DNA of 64,000 nucleotides from Ditibartonella apihabitans (GTDB lineage: Bacteria > Pseudomonadota > Alphaproteobacteria > Rhizobiales > Rhizobiaceae), in the NCBI RefSeq assembly GCF_002007485.1, contig NZ_CP015820.1, forward strand, positions 124,001-188,000, in the 5' to 3' direction. The notes beneath the pieces were generated by a model. It had not been told where the DNA came from. It made no database searches and saw nothing but the letters and a program-made list of their open reading frames with translations. Shown here in pieces: positions 27,332 to 36,636 of this stretch (position 1 is its first letter; each line of letters begins with the position of its first letter). Both the position numbers and the translations under genes were made by a program.

Positions 27332-28729
27332 ATGGCTGCCAAAGAATATATTATCAAGGATATCGGCCTTGCCGACTATGGTCGCAGAGAACTCGATATT
27401 GCCGAAACTGAAATGCCGGGGCTAATGGCCTGCCGTGAGGAATTCGGCTCCTCTCAACCGTTGCGTGGCGCACGCATTTCCGGTTCGCTGCACATGACAA
27501 TCCAGACAGCCGTTCTGATCGAAACATTGAAAATGATCGGTGCAGATTTGCGCTGGGCCTCATGTAATATTTTTTCAACGCAGGATCATGCTGCCGCAGC
27601 AATTGCTGCAGGTGGTACACCTGTTTTTGCAGTCAAGGGCGAAACGCTTGAACAATATTGGAGCTATACCGATGCTATTTTTCAATGGCCGGACGGCAAG
27701 CCTTCAAATATGATTCTTGATGATGGCGGTGATGCAACAGCTTATATCCTGACCGGTGCCCGCGCCGAAGATGGAGAAGATGTTCTTTCAAAGCCGGAAT
27801 CCGAAGAAGAGGCAATCTTTTTTGCCCAAATCAAGAAACGTATGAAAGAAACACCCGGCTTCTTCACCCGTCAACGTGATGCCATCAAAGGCGTGACCGA
27901 AGAGACAACGACAGGTGTTCATCGCCTCTATCATTTACAGGAACAAGGGTTGCTTCCGTTCCCTGCTATCAACGTCAATGACAGCGTGACAAAATCCAAA
28001 TTCGACAACCGTTATGGCTGTAAAGAATCGCTGGTTGACGGTATTCGCCGTGGTACCGACGTGATGATGGCCGGTAAAGTTGCTATTGTTTGCGGCTATG
28101 GCGATGTCGGTAAAGGCTGTGCCGCTTCCCTTTCTGGTGCTGGTGCGCGCGTCAAGGTTACCGAAGTTGACCCGATTTGTGCCTTGCAGGCAGCTATGGA
28201 TGGCTATGAGGTTGTAACACTCGAGGATGCTGCACCGACTGCCGACATTATCATTACGGCAACGGGAAACCGTGACATTGTTCGCCTTGAACATATGCGG
28301 GCAGTCAAGGATATGTGCATTATCGGCAATATCGGACATTTTGATAATGAAATTCAGGTCGCTTCACTGAAAAACCTGAAATGGACGAATATCAAGCCGC
28401 AAGTCGACATGATTACATTTCCGGATGGAAAACGTATCATCCTTCTTTCGGAAGGACGTCTGCTTAATCTCGGCAATGCAACAGGGCATCCTTCTTTTGT
28501 TATGTCGGCGTCTTTCACCAACCAGACATTAGCCCAGATCGAATTGTTCACACGTGGCGAGAATTATAAAAATCAGGTCTATGTTTTGCCGAAACATCTT
28601 GATGAAAAAGTTGCCCGTCTGCATCTTGATCGTCTTGGTGTCAAACTGACAACGCTGTCGGAAGAGCAGGCTGCCTATATCGGTGTTTCGGTCGAAGGTC
28701 CGTTCAAGCCTGATCGCTATCGCTACTAA
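27332..28729 (+). CDS. ahcY: Adenosylhomocysteinase (S-adenosylhomocysteine hydrolase)
   Basis: NAD-dependent cytoplasmic enzyme that splits S-adenosylhomocysteine into adenosine and homocysteine, removing the inhibitory product of methylation. Seen: [17 protein letters not shown], the [14 protein letters not shown] block, the NAD-binding [20 protein letters not shown], and the C-terminal [19 protein letters not shown] with the terminal DRYRY. The frame is open to 27281, but the family start [11 protein letters not shown] is the ATG at 27332 behind AAGGAG, giving 465 residues. A strong terminator follows. In Sinorhizobium meliloti, as I recall, ahcY directly follows ptsH; here the two are about 28 kb apart. 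Confidence 0.97.
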   Translation: MAAKEYIIKDIGLADYGRRELDIAETEMPGLMACREEFGSSQPLRGARISGSLHMTIQTAVLIETLKMIGADLRWASCNIFSTQDHAAAAIAAGGTPVFAVKGETLEQYWSYTDAIFQWPDGKPSNMILDDGGDATAYILTGARAEDGEDVLSKPESEEEAIFFAQIKKRMKETPGFFTRQRDAIKGVTEETTTGVHRLYHLQEQGLLPFPAINVNDSVTKSKFDNRYGCKESLVDGIRRGTDVMMAGKVAIVCGYGDVGKGCAASLSGAGARVKVTEVDPICALQAAMDGYEVVTLEDAAPTADIIITATGNRDIVRLEHMRAVKDMCIIGNIGHFDNEIQVASLKNLKWTNIKPQVDMITFPDGKRIILLSEGRLLNLGNATGHPSFVMSASFTNQTLAQIELFTRGENYKNQVYVLPKHLDEKVARLHLDRLGVKLTTLSEEQAAYIGVSVEGPFKPDRYRY

Positions 28730-28768
28730 AACCGGTTTGGCTGAAAGAAGCTAATCCATATTGTTTTT

Positions 28769-28804
28769 AAAGGTCGGGCAGAAATGCCCGACCTTTGTTT
28801 TTTT
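28769..28804 (+). terminator. Rho-independent terminator after ahcY
   Basis: Perfect 12-bp stem aaaggtcgggca / tgcccgaccttt with a gaaa tetraloop followed by gttttttt. It lies 39 bases after the ahcY stop and before the preferred start of the next gene, so ahcY and the sensor kinase are transcribed separately or with attenuation. Confidence 0.92.
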
Positions 28805-28861
28805 GAAGATACTTCACCTGAAAAGCATAGACATGTATGGTTAAGCCTGATTCGGCTAAAT

Positions 28862-31345
28862 ATGATCGAGAAGTCAACTTTGCAGGCTAGAGGTGGATAT
28901 AAGAGCAAATTATTGTCGGGGATTTTCTCGAGTCCGGCTGCTTTTGCCTGTTTTTCTGTAAATCCTTTGAAGAGTGATGCTGCAGCCACTGATGTGCTTC
29001 CCGATTTCGGAAGTCTCGCACTTCAGACAGCAATTATCGGCGGAGTTATCGTTGCGGCATTGATTATTTGCCTCGCCATATTTTTCCGCCATTTTTCAAA
29101 AAGTTCTTCTGATCAGGAAAATAGCAATTCTGATAAATTTCAGGAAATCGACAATTACGAGCGCTTTCTCATGCATACGGGACAATGTGCGCTTATCTGG
29201 AAAACGCCTGCTGCTCTTCCTAAGATAATCGGTCATATGGCTACTTTAGATCGGCTGCAAGTAAAGCCGAAAGATATATTGCGTTTCGGGCAGTGGCTTG
29301 ATGATAATGAAGTCCGTGTCCTTGATGAAGCTCTCAATCATTTGCGACATGACGGGCAATCTTTTGATCTTTATCTGAATACCAAACAAAAAACATTGGT
29401 TGAAGCAACCGGTCTTATTGCAGGAACAGCTGCAATTTTGCGTTTTCAGGATCTTTCCGGCCAACAGGAACAGCTTGCCAAGCTTGAAAAAGATGCCGCT
29501 TTTACGAAGACGATGCTTGCAATGCGTAATGTTCTTCTTGAAGCGCTTGATGAACCTGTCTGGCTCGTCAATCGCGATAACAGAATTATCTATGCCAATC
29601 GTGCGTTTCAGAAGGCAAGCGGTTACGACCCCGAAAAAGTGCAAGAAACCTCTCTGTTTAATGAAGCAACACGTCAGAAACTCTTAGAAAATAAGCCGCT
29701 TTTCAAAGGGCCGGCCTATGCCATTGTCGAAGGGGATCGGAGGCTCCTTGAAGTCACACAAGTGACGTCAGATGATGGTGTTGCAACATTTGCTCACGAT
29801 ATCAGCGCCATGGAAGAAATGTCGGAAGAAATGAAGCGGATGGCGCGTGGACATTCCGAAACACTTGACCAGATTTCAACGGCAGTTGCCATTTTCGGTC
29901 CCGATCAAAAACTGAAATTTGCCAATCAGGCTTTCGCAACACTCTGGCCGTTGGATACGGTTTTTCTGGAAAGCGAACCCAGTCATACTCTTCTTCTTGA
30001 TCGTTTGCGGGAAGAAGGCATTATTGCTGAAAAGCCGGATTGGAGAGGGTGGAAGGAAGAGCTTTTTTCTGCTTATCGTTCGGGTGAACCAAGCCAGCAA
30101 ATCTGGAATTTGCCGGATGGTCGCACGCTCAGGGTTCTCGCAAGTCCTCATCCGCAAGGCGGCGTGACATGGCTTTTTGAAAATCTCACTGAAAAAATAG
30201 ATCTTGAACGGCGTTATAACAGCCTCATTGAAATGCAAGGCGAAACGCTGGACCATCTTTCCGAAGGTGTCGCTTTGTTTGGTCCGGACGGGCGTATGCG
30301 TCTTTCCAATCCGGCACTCGCCAAATTATGGTCTTTACCCACCGAATTGACCGTTGAAGGAACGCATATTTCAAAACTTCAGGAGAATTGCGCAAAAAAG
30401 ACAACGAGCAATGCATGGGATACATTCGGTGCATTTATAACCGGTTTTAGTGAAAATCGGGATGCCATTTCGGGGCGTATGGATTTAACAAACGATGTTA
30501 TTCTTGATTATGCCTTGGTGCCTCTGCCGAACGCGCAGACTATGATGACCTTTGTCAATGTGACGGATACGGTCAATATCACCCGTGCATTGCAAGAAAA
30601 GAACGATGCATTGCGCAGTGCCGACGCATTGCGCAGCGAGTTTGTTCGCCATGTGTCTTATGAATTGCGCACGCCCCTTACCAATATTATCGGCTTTTCG
30701 GATATTTTACAGAGCGGACTTTTCGGCACTCTTAATTCCCGCCAGCAGGAATATCTCAAGCATATCGCTTCTGAATCAGGTGCGCTTCTTGATATCGTCA
30801 ATGATATTCTCGATCTTGCCAAACTTGATGCCGGCATTATGGAACTTGATATTAAAGATGTCGATATTGCCGCTTCAATGGCTTTTGCAACAGAACGAAC
30901 GAAAGAGCGTCTCGGTGCCCGTCCGGTACAAATTGAAGAAAAAATTGAAGACGGCCTCACGACGATTCCGGCAGATCAGGCAAGGCTACGGCAGATTTTT
31001 GTCAATGTATTGAGCAATGCCGCCAATTTTGCGCCTGACAATAGTGTCATTACCTTTTCTGCCAAAAAGGATGGAAACGACATTGTCTTTTCTGTCCATG
31101 ATGACGGAGCAGGAATTCCGGAAGAAATTCTTGATACTGTTTTCAAGCGATTTTCATCCCATGCCCATCATGGTTCACGTGCCGGAGCAGGGCTTGGTCT
31201 TTCGATCGTTAAAAGTTTTGTCGAACTTCATGGCGGCAGTGTCGCGATAGAGACCGGAAATGCTAAAGGAACAACTGTTTTTTGCCGCTTTCCAGCCAAA
31301 CGCCCTTCGCCCGCAACGTTGCTTCAATCAGAGGAAACAGAATGA
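28862..31345 (+). CDS. PAS-domain sensor histidine kinase with Tyr in the H-box
   Basis: Membrane-anchored sensor kinase of about 827 residues. One membrane helix is seen near residues 55-75 (IIGGVIVAALIICLAIFF), then several PAS-like segments (NVLLEALDEPVWLVNRDNRIIYANRAF; ISTAVAIFGPDQKLKFANQAF; LSEGVALFGPDGRMRLSNPAL), the dimerisation helix, and a complete ATP-binding domain (NVLSNAANFAP, DDGAGIPEE, GAGLGLSIVKSFVELHGG). The H-box reads FVRHVSYELRTPLTNIIGF: Tyr600 stands where the phosphorylated His of SHELRTPL belongs. The ATP site looks intact, so it may work as a partner or scaffold, or use another residue. The frame opens inside the terminator at 28784; ATG 28862 is the more plausible start. 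The stop overlaps the tsaE-amgK start by 4 bases. Confidence 0.85.
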   Translation: MIEKSTLQARGGYKSKLLSGIFSSPAAFACFSVNPLKSDAAATDVLPDFGSLALQTAIIGGVIVAALIICLAIFFRHFSKSSSDQENSNSDKFQEIDNYERFLMHTGQCALIWKTPAALPKIIGHMATLDRLQVKPKDILRFGQWLDDNEVRVLDEALNHLRHDGQSFDLYLNTKQKTLVEATGLIAGTAAILRFQDLSGQQEQLAKLEKDAAFTKTMLAMRNVLLEALDEPVWLVNRDNRIIYANRAFQKASGYDPEKVQETSLFNEATRQKLLENKPLFKGPAYAIVEGDRRLLEVTQVTSDDGVATFAHDISAMEEMSEEMKRMARGHSETLDQISTAVAIFGPDQKLKFANQAFATLWPLDTVFLESEPSHTLLLDRLREEGIIAEKPDWRGWKEELFSAYRSGEPSQQIWNLPDGRTLRVLASPHPQGGVTWLFENLTEKIDLERRYNSLIEMQGETLDHLSEGVALFGPDGRMRLSNPALAKLWSLPTELTVEGTHISKLQENCAKKTTSNAWDTFGAFITGFSENRDAISGRMDLTNDVILDYALVPLPNAQTMMTFVNVTDTVNITRALQEKNDALRSADALRSEFVRHVSYELRTPLTNIIGFSDILQSGLFGTLNSRQQEYLKHIASESGALLDIVNDILDLAKLDAGIMELDIKDVDIAASMAFATERTKERLGARPVQIEEKIEDGLTTIPADQARLRQIFVNVLSNAANFAPDNSVITFSAKKDGNDIVFSVHDDGAGIPEEILDTVFKRFSSHAHHGSRAGAGLGLSIVKSFVELHGGSVAIETGNAKGTTVFCRFPAKRPSPATLLQSEETE

Positions 31346-32829
31346 TTTTCAGTTTATTTCTTGAAGATGAAAAAGCAACCGAACGCTTTGGCGAGGATTT
31401 TGCGCTAGCTCTTGAAAAAGGTAATCTCGTTACGCTTGAAGGCGACCTTGGAACAGGGAAAACATCACTGTCCCGTTCTATTGTTCGCACATTAGCAGAT
31501 GATGACGGGATGGATGTTCCAAGTCCAACCTTCACACTTGTTCAAGTCTATGACATGCCCAAATTTAGCCTCACCCATGCCGATCTTTATCGCATTAACG
31601 AACCGGAAGAAATTGACGAACTTGGCTTTGAAGAAGCGCGAGAGGCCGGGGTTGTTCTTGTCGAATGGCCGGAAAAAGCTCAAGGAGAATTGGGAAAAGC
31701 AGATTTTGCCATTTTTCTTGAACATCAGGGAAATGGTCGAAAAATAACGATTGAGGCGGAAGGCCGTGCTGCCGACAGGCTCCAACGTTCGCTTGAAATA
31801 AGAGAATTTTTAAAATCCAATCACCGTGGCAATTTCAAACGCCGTTATTTTACCGGTGATGCTTCGGCGCGTTCCTACGAGATTATTTATGGCAAGGATG
31901 GTCATGAGATTTTGATGAATGCGCCGGCAATGGAAATGCCGGAACAAAGTGGCCAGTCTTACGGGAAAATTGCCCATCTTGCCACATCGGTCAGCCAGTT
32001 TGTCGGCGTTGACCGGCTGATTTTAAAAAATGGTTTTGTAGCGCCAAAAATTCTAGCGCAAGATTTAAAAAACGGTTTGCTCATTACCGACGATCTCGGG
32101 CGGGACGGCGTGCTTGATGAAGAGAGGAAGCCGATTGAAAACCGCTATATCGAATCGGGAAAATTGCTTTCTTCATTTCACCAGAAAGAGTGGCCAAAAC
32201 ATCAAAAATTCGATGATCTGACACTTGATATACCGGCTTATGATCGGAGTGTTTTGCAGGCCGAAGTTTCTCTTCTTCTTGACTGGTATTTACCTTATTC
32301 AACCGGAAGAAATGCAAGTCATTCCCTGAAGGAAGAGTTCCATCGGCAATGGGAGCCGTTTTTTGAAATTTTTGAACAGGCAGAACGAAGTTTTGTTATG
32401 CGCGATTATCATTCGCCAAATATTATCTGGCGGGAGAATGAGCAGGGCTTGAAAAAAATAGGTCTCATTGATTTTCAGGACGGGCAAATTGGCCCGACAG
32501 CCTATGATGTTGTGTCACTCGCCCAGGATGCGCGTGTTGCTATTAGCCGCTCGCTTGAGGAGCGTATTATCAAGGCTTATTGCGATGAACGCAAAAAGGG
32601 CGCGCGTATCTTTGATGAAGAACAGTTCAAACTCGTCTATGCTATTGCCGGTGCGCAACGCGTTTCCAAAATTCTCGGCATTTTTGTTCGTCTTGACAAG
32701 CGTGATGGCAAGCCCGCTTATTTGAAACATTTGCCGCACTGCCGCGATTATTTGAAGCGCAATCTTGAACATCCGGCCCTTTCATCATTGCGTCAATTTT
32801 ATATTGCCTCGAAACTGGTTGAAGAGTGA
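31342..32829 (+). CDS. Fused TsaE (tRNA t6A factor) and AmgK-like anomeric sugar kinase
   Basis: Two-domain protein of 495 residues. Residues 1-150 are TsaE, the P-loop ATPase required with TsaB and TsaD for the t6A modification of ANN-decoding tRNAs: Walker A GDLGTGKTS at about 34-42, PSPTFTLVQ, HADLYRI and the closing VEWPEKA. Residues about 165-495 are an aminoglycoside-phosphotransferase fold: GDASARSYEI, catalytic MRDYHSPNIIW and metal-binding LIDFQDGQIGPTAYD. This matches AmgK, which phosphorylates MurNAc and GlcNAc at C1 in cell-wall recycling, and the next gene encodes the MurU partner. The ATG at 31342 overlaps the previous stop by 4 bases behind GAGG; an upstream start at 31282 is less likely. 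Confidence 0.88.
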   Translation: MIFSLFLEDEKATERFGEDFALALEKGNLVTLEGDLGTGKTSLSRSIVRTLADDDGMDVPSPTFTLVQVYDMPKFSLTHADLYRINEPEEIDELGFEEAREAGVVLVEWPEKAQGELGKADFAIFLEHQGNGRKITIEAEGRAADRLQRSLEIREFLKSNHRGNFKRRYFTGDASARSYEIIYGKDGHEILMNAPAMEMPEQSGQSYGKIAHLATSVSQFVGVDRLILKNGFVAPKILAQDLKNGLLITDDLGRDGVLDEERKPIENRYIESGKLLSSFHQKEWPKHQKFDDLTLDIPAYDRSVLQAEVSLLLDWYLPYSTGRNASHSLKEEFHRQWEPFFEIFEQAERSFVMRDYHSPNIIWRENEQGLKKIGLIDFQDGQIGPTAYDVVSLAQDARVAISRSLEERIIKAYCDERKKGARIFDEEQFKLVYAIAGAQRVSKILGIFVRLDKRDGKPAYLKHLPHCRDYLKRNLEHPALSSLRQFYIASKLVEE

Positions 32830-32833
32830 TAAA

Positions 32834-33553
32834 ATGAAAATAACACATGCCATGGTGCTTGCTGCGGGGCTTGGCACCCGCATGCGGCCATTGACTTTCA
32901 AAACACCGAAACCACTGGTAAAAATTGCCGGTCGAAGTCTTTTGAACCGCGCTCTCGACGCCCTTGAAAAAGCCGGTGTCGAGGAAGCGGTGGTCAATGT
33001 CCATTATCTTGCCGATTCCATCGAAAGTCATGTCGAAAGCCGTAAAAAACCGCATGTAACCATTTCGGACGAGCGTACGGAACTTCTCGATTCTGCCGGA
33101 GGCGTGGTGAAAGCTTTGCCACTTTTGGGAGAAAATCCGTTTTTTGTTCTTAACGCCGATACATTCTGGGTCGACCATGGCACGCCAACGCTTGAAGCAA
33201 TGGCAAACCGCTTTGACCCCGAAAAAATGGATATGTTGCTTATGACGGTTAAACGCGTGCAGGCAGCGGGTCCGGAAAAAGGTGATTTCCTGATTGGTGA
33301 AGGTCAAAAACTTGTTCGCGCACCTGCAAATGCACCGGAAGCGGTTATTTATGGTGGTGCACTTATTGTAAATCCGAAAATATTTTCATTTGCAAAAATC
33401 GAACCGCAATCGCTCAACCTCTATTTTGACGAGGCGATAGCCCGTGGTCGCCTTTATGGTTTTCCTTTGGATGGCAACTGGTATACTGTCGGGACAATTG
33501 CAATGATTAGCAAGGTTGAGGAGCTGATGCGCCAAAGGGGGGAAATCGCGTGA
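32834..33553 (+). CDS. murU: Nucleotidyltransferase, MurU-like N-acetylmuramate 1-phosphate uridylyltransferase
   Basis: Sugar-1-phosphate nucleotidyltransferase of 240 residues: signature MVLAAGLGTRMRPLTFKTPKPLVKIAG, then VVNVHYLADSIESHV, and the metal-binding NADTFW. In Pseudomonas, MurU turns MurNAc 1-phosphate into UDP-MurNAc directly after AmgK, bypassing MurA and MurB; the gene here starts 5 bases after the AmgK-domain gene, which strongly supports that role. The start is ATG 32834; a frame opening at 32765 is an extension into the previous gene. Its stop overlaps the addB GTG start by 4 bases. Confidence 0.85.
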   Translation: MKITHAMVLAAGLGTRMRPLTFKTPKPLVKIAGRSLLNRALDALEKAGVEEAVVNVHYLADSIESHVESRKKPHVTISDERTELLDSAGGVVKALPLLGENPFFVLNADTFWVDHGTPTLEAMANRFDPEKMDMLLMTVKRVQAAGPEKGDFLIGEGQKLVRAPANAPEAVIYGGALIVNPKIFSFAKIEPQSLNLYFDEAIARGRLYGFPLDGNWYTVGTIAMISKVEELMRQRGEIA

Positions 33554-36500
33554 AAGACAAGCCGAAGCTGTTTTCGATTTCGAGCGGTGCGCCGTTTTTG
33601 CCGACTTTTGTTGATGCACTTCTTTCGGGACGCTTGATTAAAGATTTCGGCAAAGACGGCAATATCCAGAAAGCTTTGGCAGATACCCTTATCTATGTTC
33701 CCACTCGTCGTGCCGCGCGTGCGCTACGCTCCTGCTTTGTGGAGATGAGTACGACACATTCAAGTTTCTTGCCGACAATTCGCCCTTTGGGCGATGTTGA
33801 TGAAGACACCGCTTTTTTCCTTGATAATGGAGCGGCAGCTTTATCGCTCAATCCGAAAATTGGCGATGTCGAGCGGCTCTTGTTATTGGCGCGTCTCATT
33901 CGTCCGTGGCGGGAGAATTTGCCCGCCCATGTGCGCTCGCTCTTCGGCAGTGAAGATATTATCATACCGGCCAATACAGCCGATGCGATCTGGCTTGCCG
34001 AAGATCTCGCCCGTTTGATGGACGAGGTCGAGACAGAGTCCGCCGATTGGGCAAAGCTTAAAGATATTGCCCCCGATATGGTCGCCGAATGGTGGCAGGT
34101 GACACTTGATTTTCTTGAAATTGTAACAAAAACCTGGCCTGATATTCTTGCCGAACGGCAAAAAATAAATCCGGCAGAATGGCGCAATCAGGCTATTCGG
34201 GCGGAAACTGAAAGGCTTTTACGTAACAAACCGCGTGATCCCGTTATTGTGGCCGGTTCCAATGGCTCGATTCCGGCTATTGCCGATTTGCTGAAAGTGG
34301 TAAGCGGATTGGAAAATGGTGCGGTTGTTTTGCCAGGCCTCGACCTTGCCATGGATGATGCCCAGTGGGCAGCACTTGATGAAACGCATGATGACCCCTC
34401 CATTTTCGGCCATCCGCAATATAGCTTCAAAAAATTGTTCGACCGCATGAAACTGACAAGAAATGTCGTTGACGAGATCGGAGCGCCTTCGGAAAACAAG
34501 AAAAAACGCGCTGCAATTTTATCCGAAGCATTGCGACCGGCAGTCACCACCGACACATGGTCACAATTGAAACGTGATGGTTTTGATGAAATTTTTGCCG
34601 ATGTCTCTTTGATCGAGGCCGCCAATGAGCGTGAAGAGGCTTTGGCTATCGCAGTTGCGCTAAGGCAAGCAATTGAAGACAAAAAGAAAACGGCCGCACT
34701 TGTGACGGGGGACAGAAATCTTGCCCGCCGTGTTGTTGCCGAACTCAAACGTTTCGGCATCGAGGCCAATGATTCCGGCGGCGTTCCTTTAAGCGAAGTG
34801 TTACCGGCAACTTTGTTGCGGCTCATTTTACAAACTTTGTTTCAACCTGGTGATCCGGTGGCTTTCCTGTCGCTTTTGAAACACCCTTTGACATCGCTTG
34901 GATATGAACGCGGAGCTTTACGAAAAATTGCCGAGCGTTTCGAGCTCTTTGCATTAAGAGGGGGAACCGGACGAATCAATATTGCAACCTGTGAGCAGTT
35001 TGTTGAAGAACGTCTTCTTGCTCTCACAACAGATGAAAACGGGACGAGCGATATTGATACCGATATGATCGAGGAAGCAAGAAATCTTGCGTCTGCACTG
35101 GTGAAAGCCGTTCAGCCATTGGTGGCATTGATGGCAAAAAGCGAACCGCAGTCGGTGAACGAAGTTGCCCGTGCCACGACTGAAGTTCTGGAAAATTTCG
35201 GGGCTAACGAGCAGGGTTCATTTCACGCGCTTTATGCCGGTGAAGCGGGAAAAGCCATTATATCTTTACTGCGTGATCTTGTTGCCGATCAATCCGGCCT
35301 TACGTTTGACATTTCCGAATGGCCGGCCATTCTTGAAGCTTTGATGGCAGCGCGTTCGGTCAGCCCCTCTGCCGGTGGTCATCCCCGTCTTTTTATCTGG
35401 GGTGCATTGGAATCACGATTGCAAACGGTTGATACAATGGTCATCGGTGGCTTGAATGAAGGGTCTTGGCCGGCGACAGCTCGCAATGACCCGTTCATGT
35501 CACGGCCGATGAAAATGACATTGACACTTGACCCACCGGAGCGACGGATCGGTTTGGCTGCCCATGATTTCCAGATGGCTATGGGCATGGATAAAGTCAT
35601 TATGAGCAGGGCATTGAGAGTTGATAATGCCCCTTCTGTGCCGTCGCGCTGGTTACAAAGGCTGGAAACAGTCGTGGGCGCCAAAGCGAGTGCTAATATG
35701 CGCGCTCATGGCGGGGTTTTTGTCCACTGGGCACGAGAACTCGATCGTCGCAAAAATGTCGATTTTATTGCGCGCCCATGCCCCACACCGCCATTGAAAC
35801 AACGTCCGAAACATTTTTCTGTTACCGAAATCGAAACATTACGCCGCGACCCTTATGCAATTTATGCCAAAAAGGTTTTGCGCCTGAAGCCACTTGATGA
35901 CCTAATCCATGATCCGTCGGTTGCCGAGCGTGGCACACTTTATCATGCAATTGTTGCGGGCTTTTCATTGCTGAAAATTGATCCGGAAAAACCGGATGCA
36001 CTGCAAAAATTTCTTGAAATTGCGCGTGCCGAATTTGACCGGATGCAGCTTCCCCTTGATGTTGAAGCTATATGGTGGCCGCGTTTTGAAATTCTTGCGC
36101 CATCAATCATCGCGTGGGAAAAAGGACTTTCTCCACGCGAAAGATATGTCGAAATTTCAGCCCGTCCGGTTCATATTGTGCCGGAAGGAGCGACTCTTTC
36201 AGGGCGCGCCGACCGCATAGATGTGTTGGATAGACATTTTGCCGAAATTCTTGATTTCAAAACCGGCTCGACTCCTTCCGCAAAACAGGCGGCGACACTC
36301 ATGGCACCGCAATTGGCGTTGGAAGCAGCTCTTTTGTCGCGCAATGCCTTTGTTCCGCTTAAAAATATCAAACCGTCCGAACTTGCCTATATCCGTTTGA
36401 ATGCCCACGGCGAAGTAAAAGAAGAGCGCATTTCTCTCACAGCCAAAAAAACCGCAATCGAACTTTCCGAAGAAGCATGGGCAAGATTGGGTGAACTGGT

Positions 36501-36636
36501 GGAATATTATCAAAATCCCGCCCATGGCTATTTGTCGCGGGCAATGCCACCTTTGACCACTTATGAAGGCGATTATGACCATTTGGCGCGGGTTCTTGAA
36601 TGGTCGGCCGGTTCTGATACGGCAGGTGAAGAATGA
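33550..36636 (+). CDS. addB: Double-strand break repair protein AddB
   Basis: Large subunit (1,028 residues) of the AddAB helicase-nuclease that processes DNA double-strand ends for RecA. The N-terminus (FSISSGAPFLPTFVDALLSG) and TLIYVPTRRAARALR are typical of the alphaproteobacterial form. There is no GxxxxGK(T/S) near the start, so this subunit does not look like an active ATPase. The C-terminal nuclease domain has LSGRADRIDVLDRHFAEILDFKTG, with D...DFKTG as the metal site. Only three cysteines are seen, so the four-Cys iron-sulphur cluster of Bacillus AddB is absent. The start is a GTG overlapping murU by 4 bases, and the stop overlaps addA by 4 bases. Confidence 0.95.
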   Translation: MKDKPKLFSISSGAPFLPTFVDALLSGRLIKDFGKDGNIQKALADTLIYVPTRRAARALRSCFVEMSTTHSSFLPTIRPLGDVDEDTAFFLDNGAAALSLNPKIGDVERLLLLARLIRPWRENLPAHVRSLFGSEDIIIPANTADAIWLAEDLARLMDEVETESADWAKLKDIAPDMVAEWWQVTLDFLEIVTKTWPDILAERQKINPAEWRNQAIRAETERLLRNKPRDPVIVAGSNGSIPAIADLLKVVSGLENGAVVLPGLDLAMDDAQWAALDETHDDPSIFGHPQYSFKKLFDRMKLTRNVVDEIGAPSENKKKRAAILSEALRPAVTTDTWSQLKRDGFDEIFADVSLIEAANEREEALAIAVALRQAIEDKKKTAALVTGDRNLARRVVAELKRFGIEANDSGGVPLSEVLPATLLRLILQTLFQPGDPVAFLSLLKHPLTSLGYERGALRKIAERFELFALRGGTGRINIATCEQFVEERLLALTTDENGTSDIDTDMIEEARNLASALVKAVQPLVALMAKSEPQSVNEVARATTEVLENFGANEQGSFHALYAGEAGKAIISLLRDLVADQSGLTFDISEWPAILEALMAARSVSPSAGGHPRLFIWGALESRLQTVDTMVIGGLNEGSWPATARNDPFMSRPMKMTLTLDPPERRIGLAAHDFQMAMGMDKVIMSRALRVDNAPSVPSRWLQRLETVVGAKASANMRAHGGVFVHWARELDRRKNVDFIARPCPTPPLKQRPKHFSVTEIETLRRDPYAIYAKKVLRLKPLDDLIHDPSVAERGTLYHAIVAGFSLLKIDPEKPDALQKFLEIARAEFDRMQLPLDVEAIWWPRFEILAPSIIAWEKGLSPRERYVEISARPVHIVPEGATLSGRADRIDVLDRHFAEILDFKTGSTPSAKQAATLMAPQLALEAALLSRNAFVPLKNIKPSELAYIRLNAHGEVKEERISLTAKKTAIELSEEAWARLGELVEYYQNPAHGYLSRAMPPLTTYEGDYDHLARVLEWSAGSDTAGEE

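Noticed and set aside
32642-33307. 221-residue minus-strand frame
   Set aside because: Antisense to the end of tsaE-amgK and to murU; Phe/His/Cys-rich, no motif.
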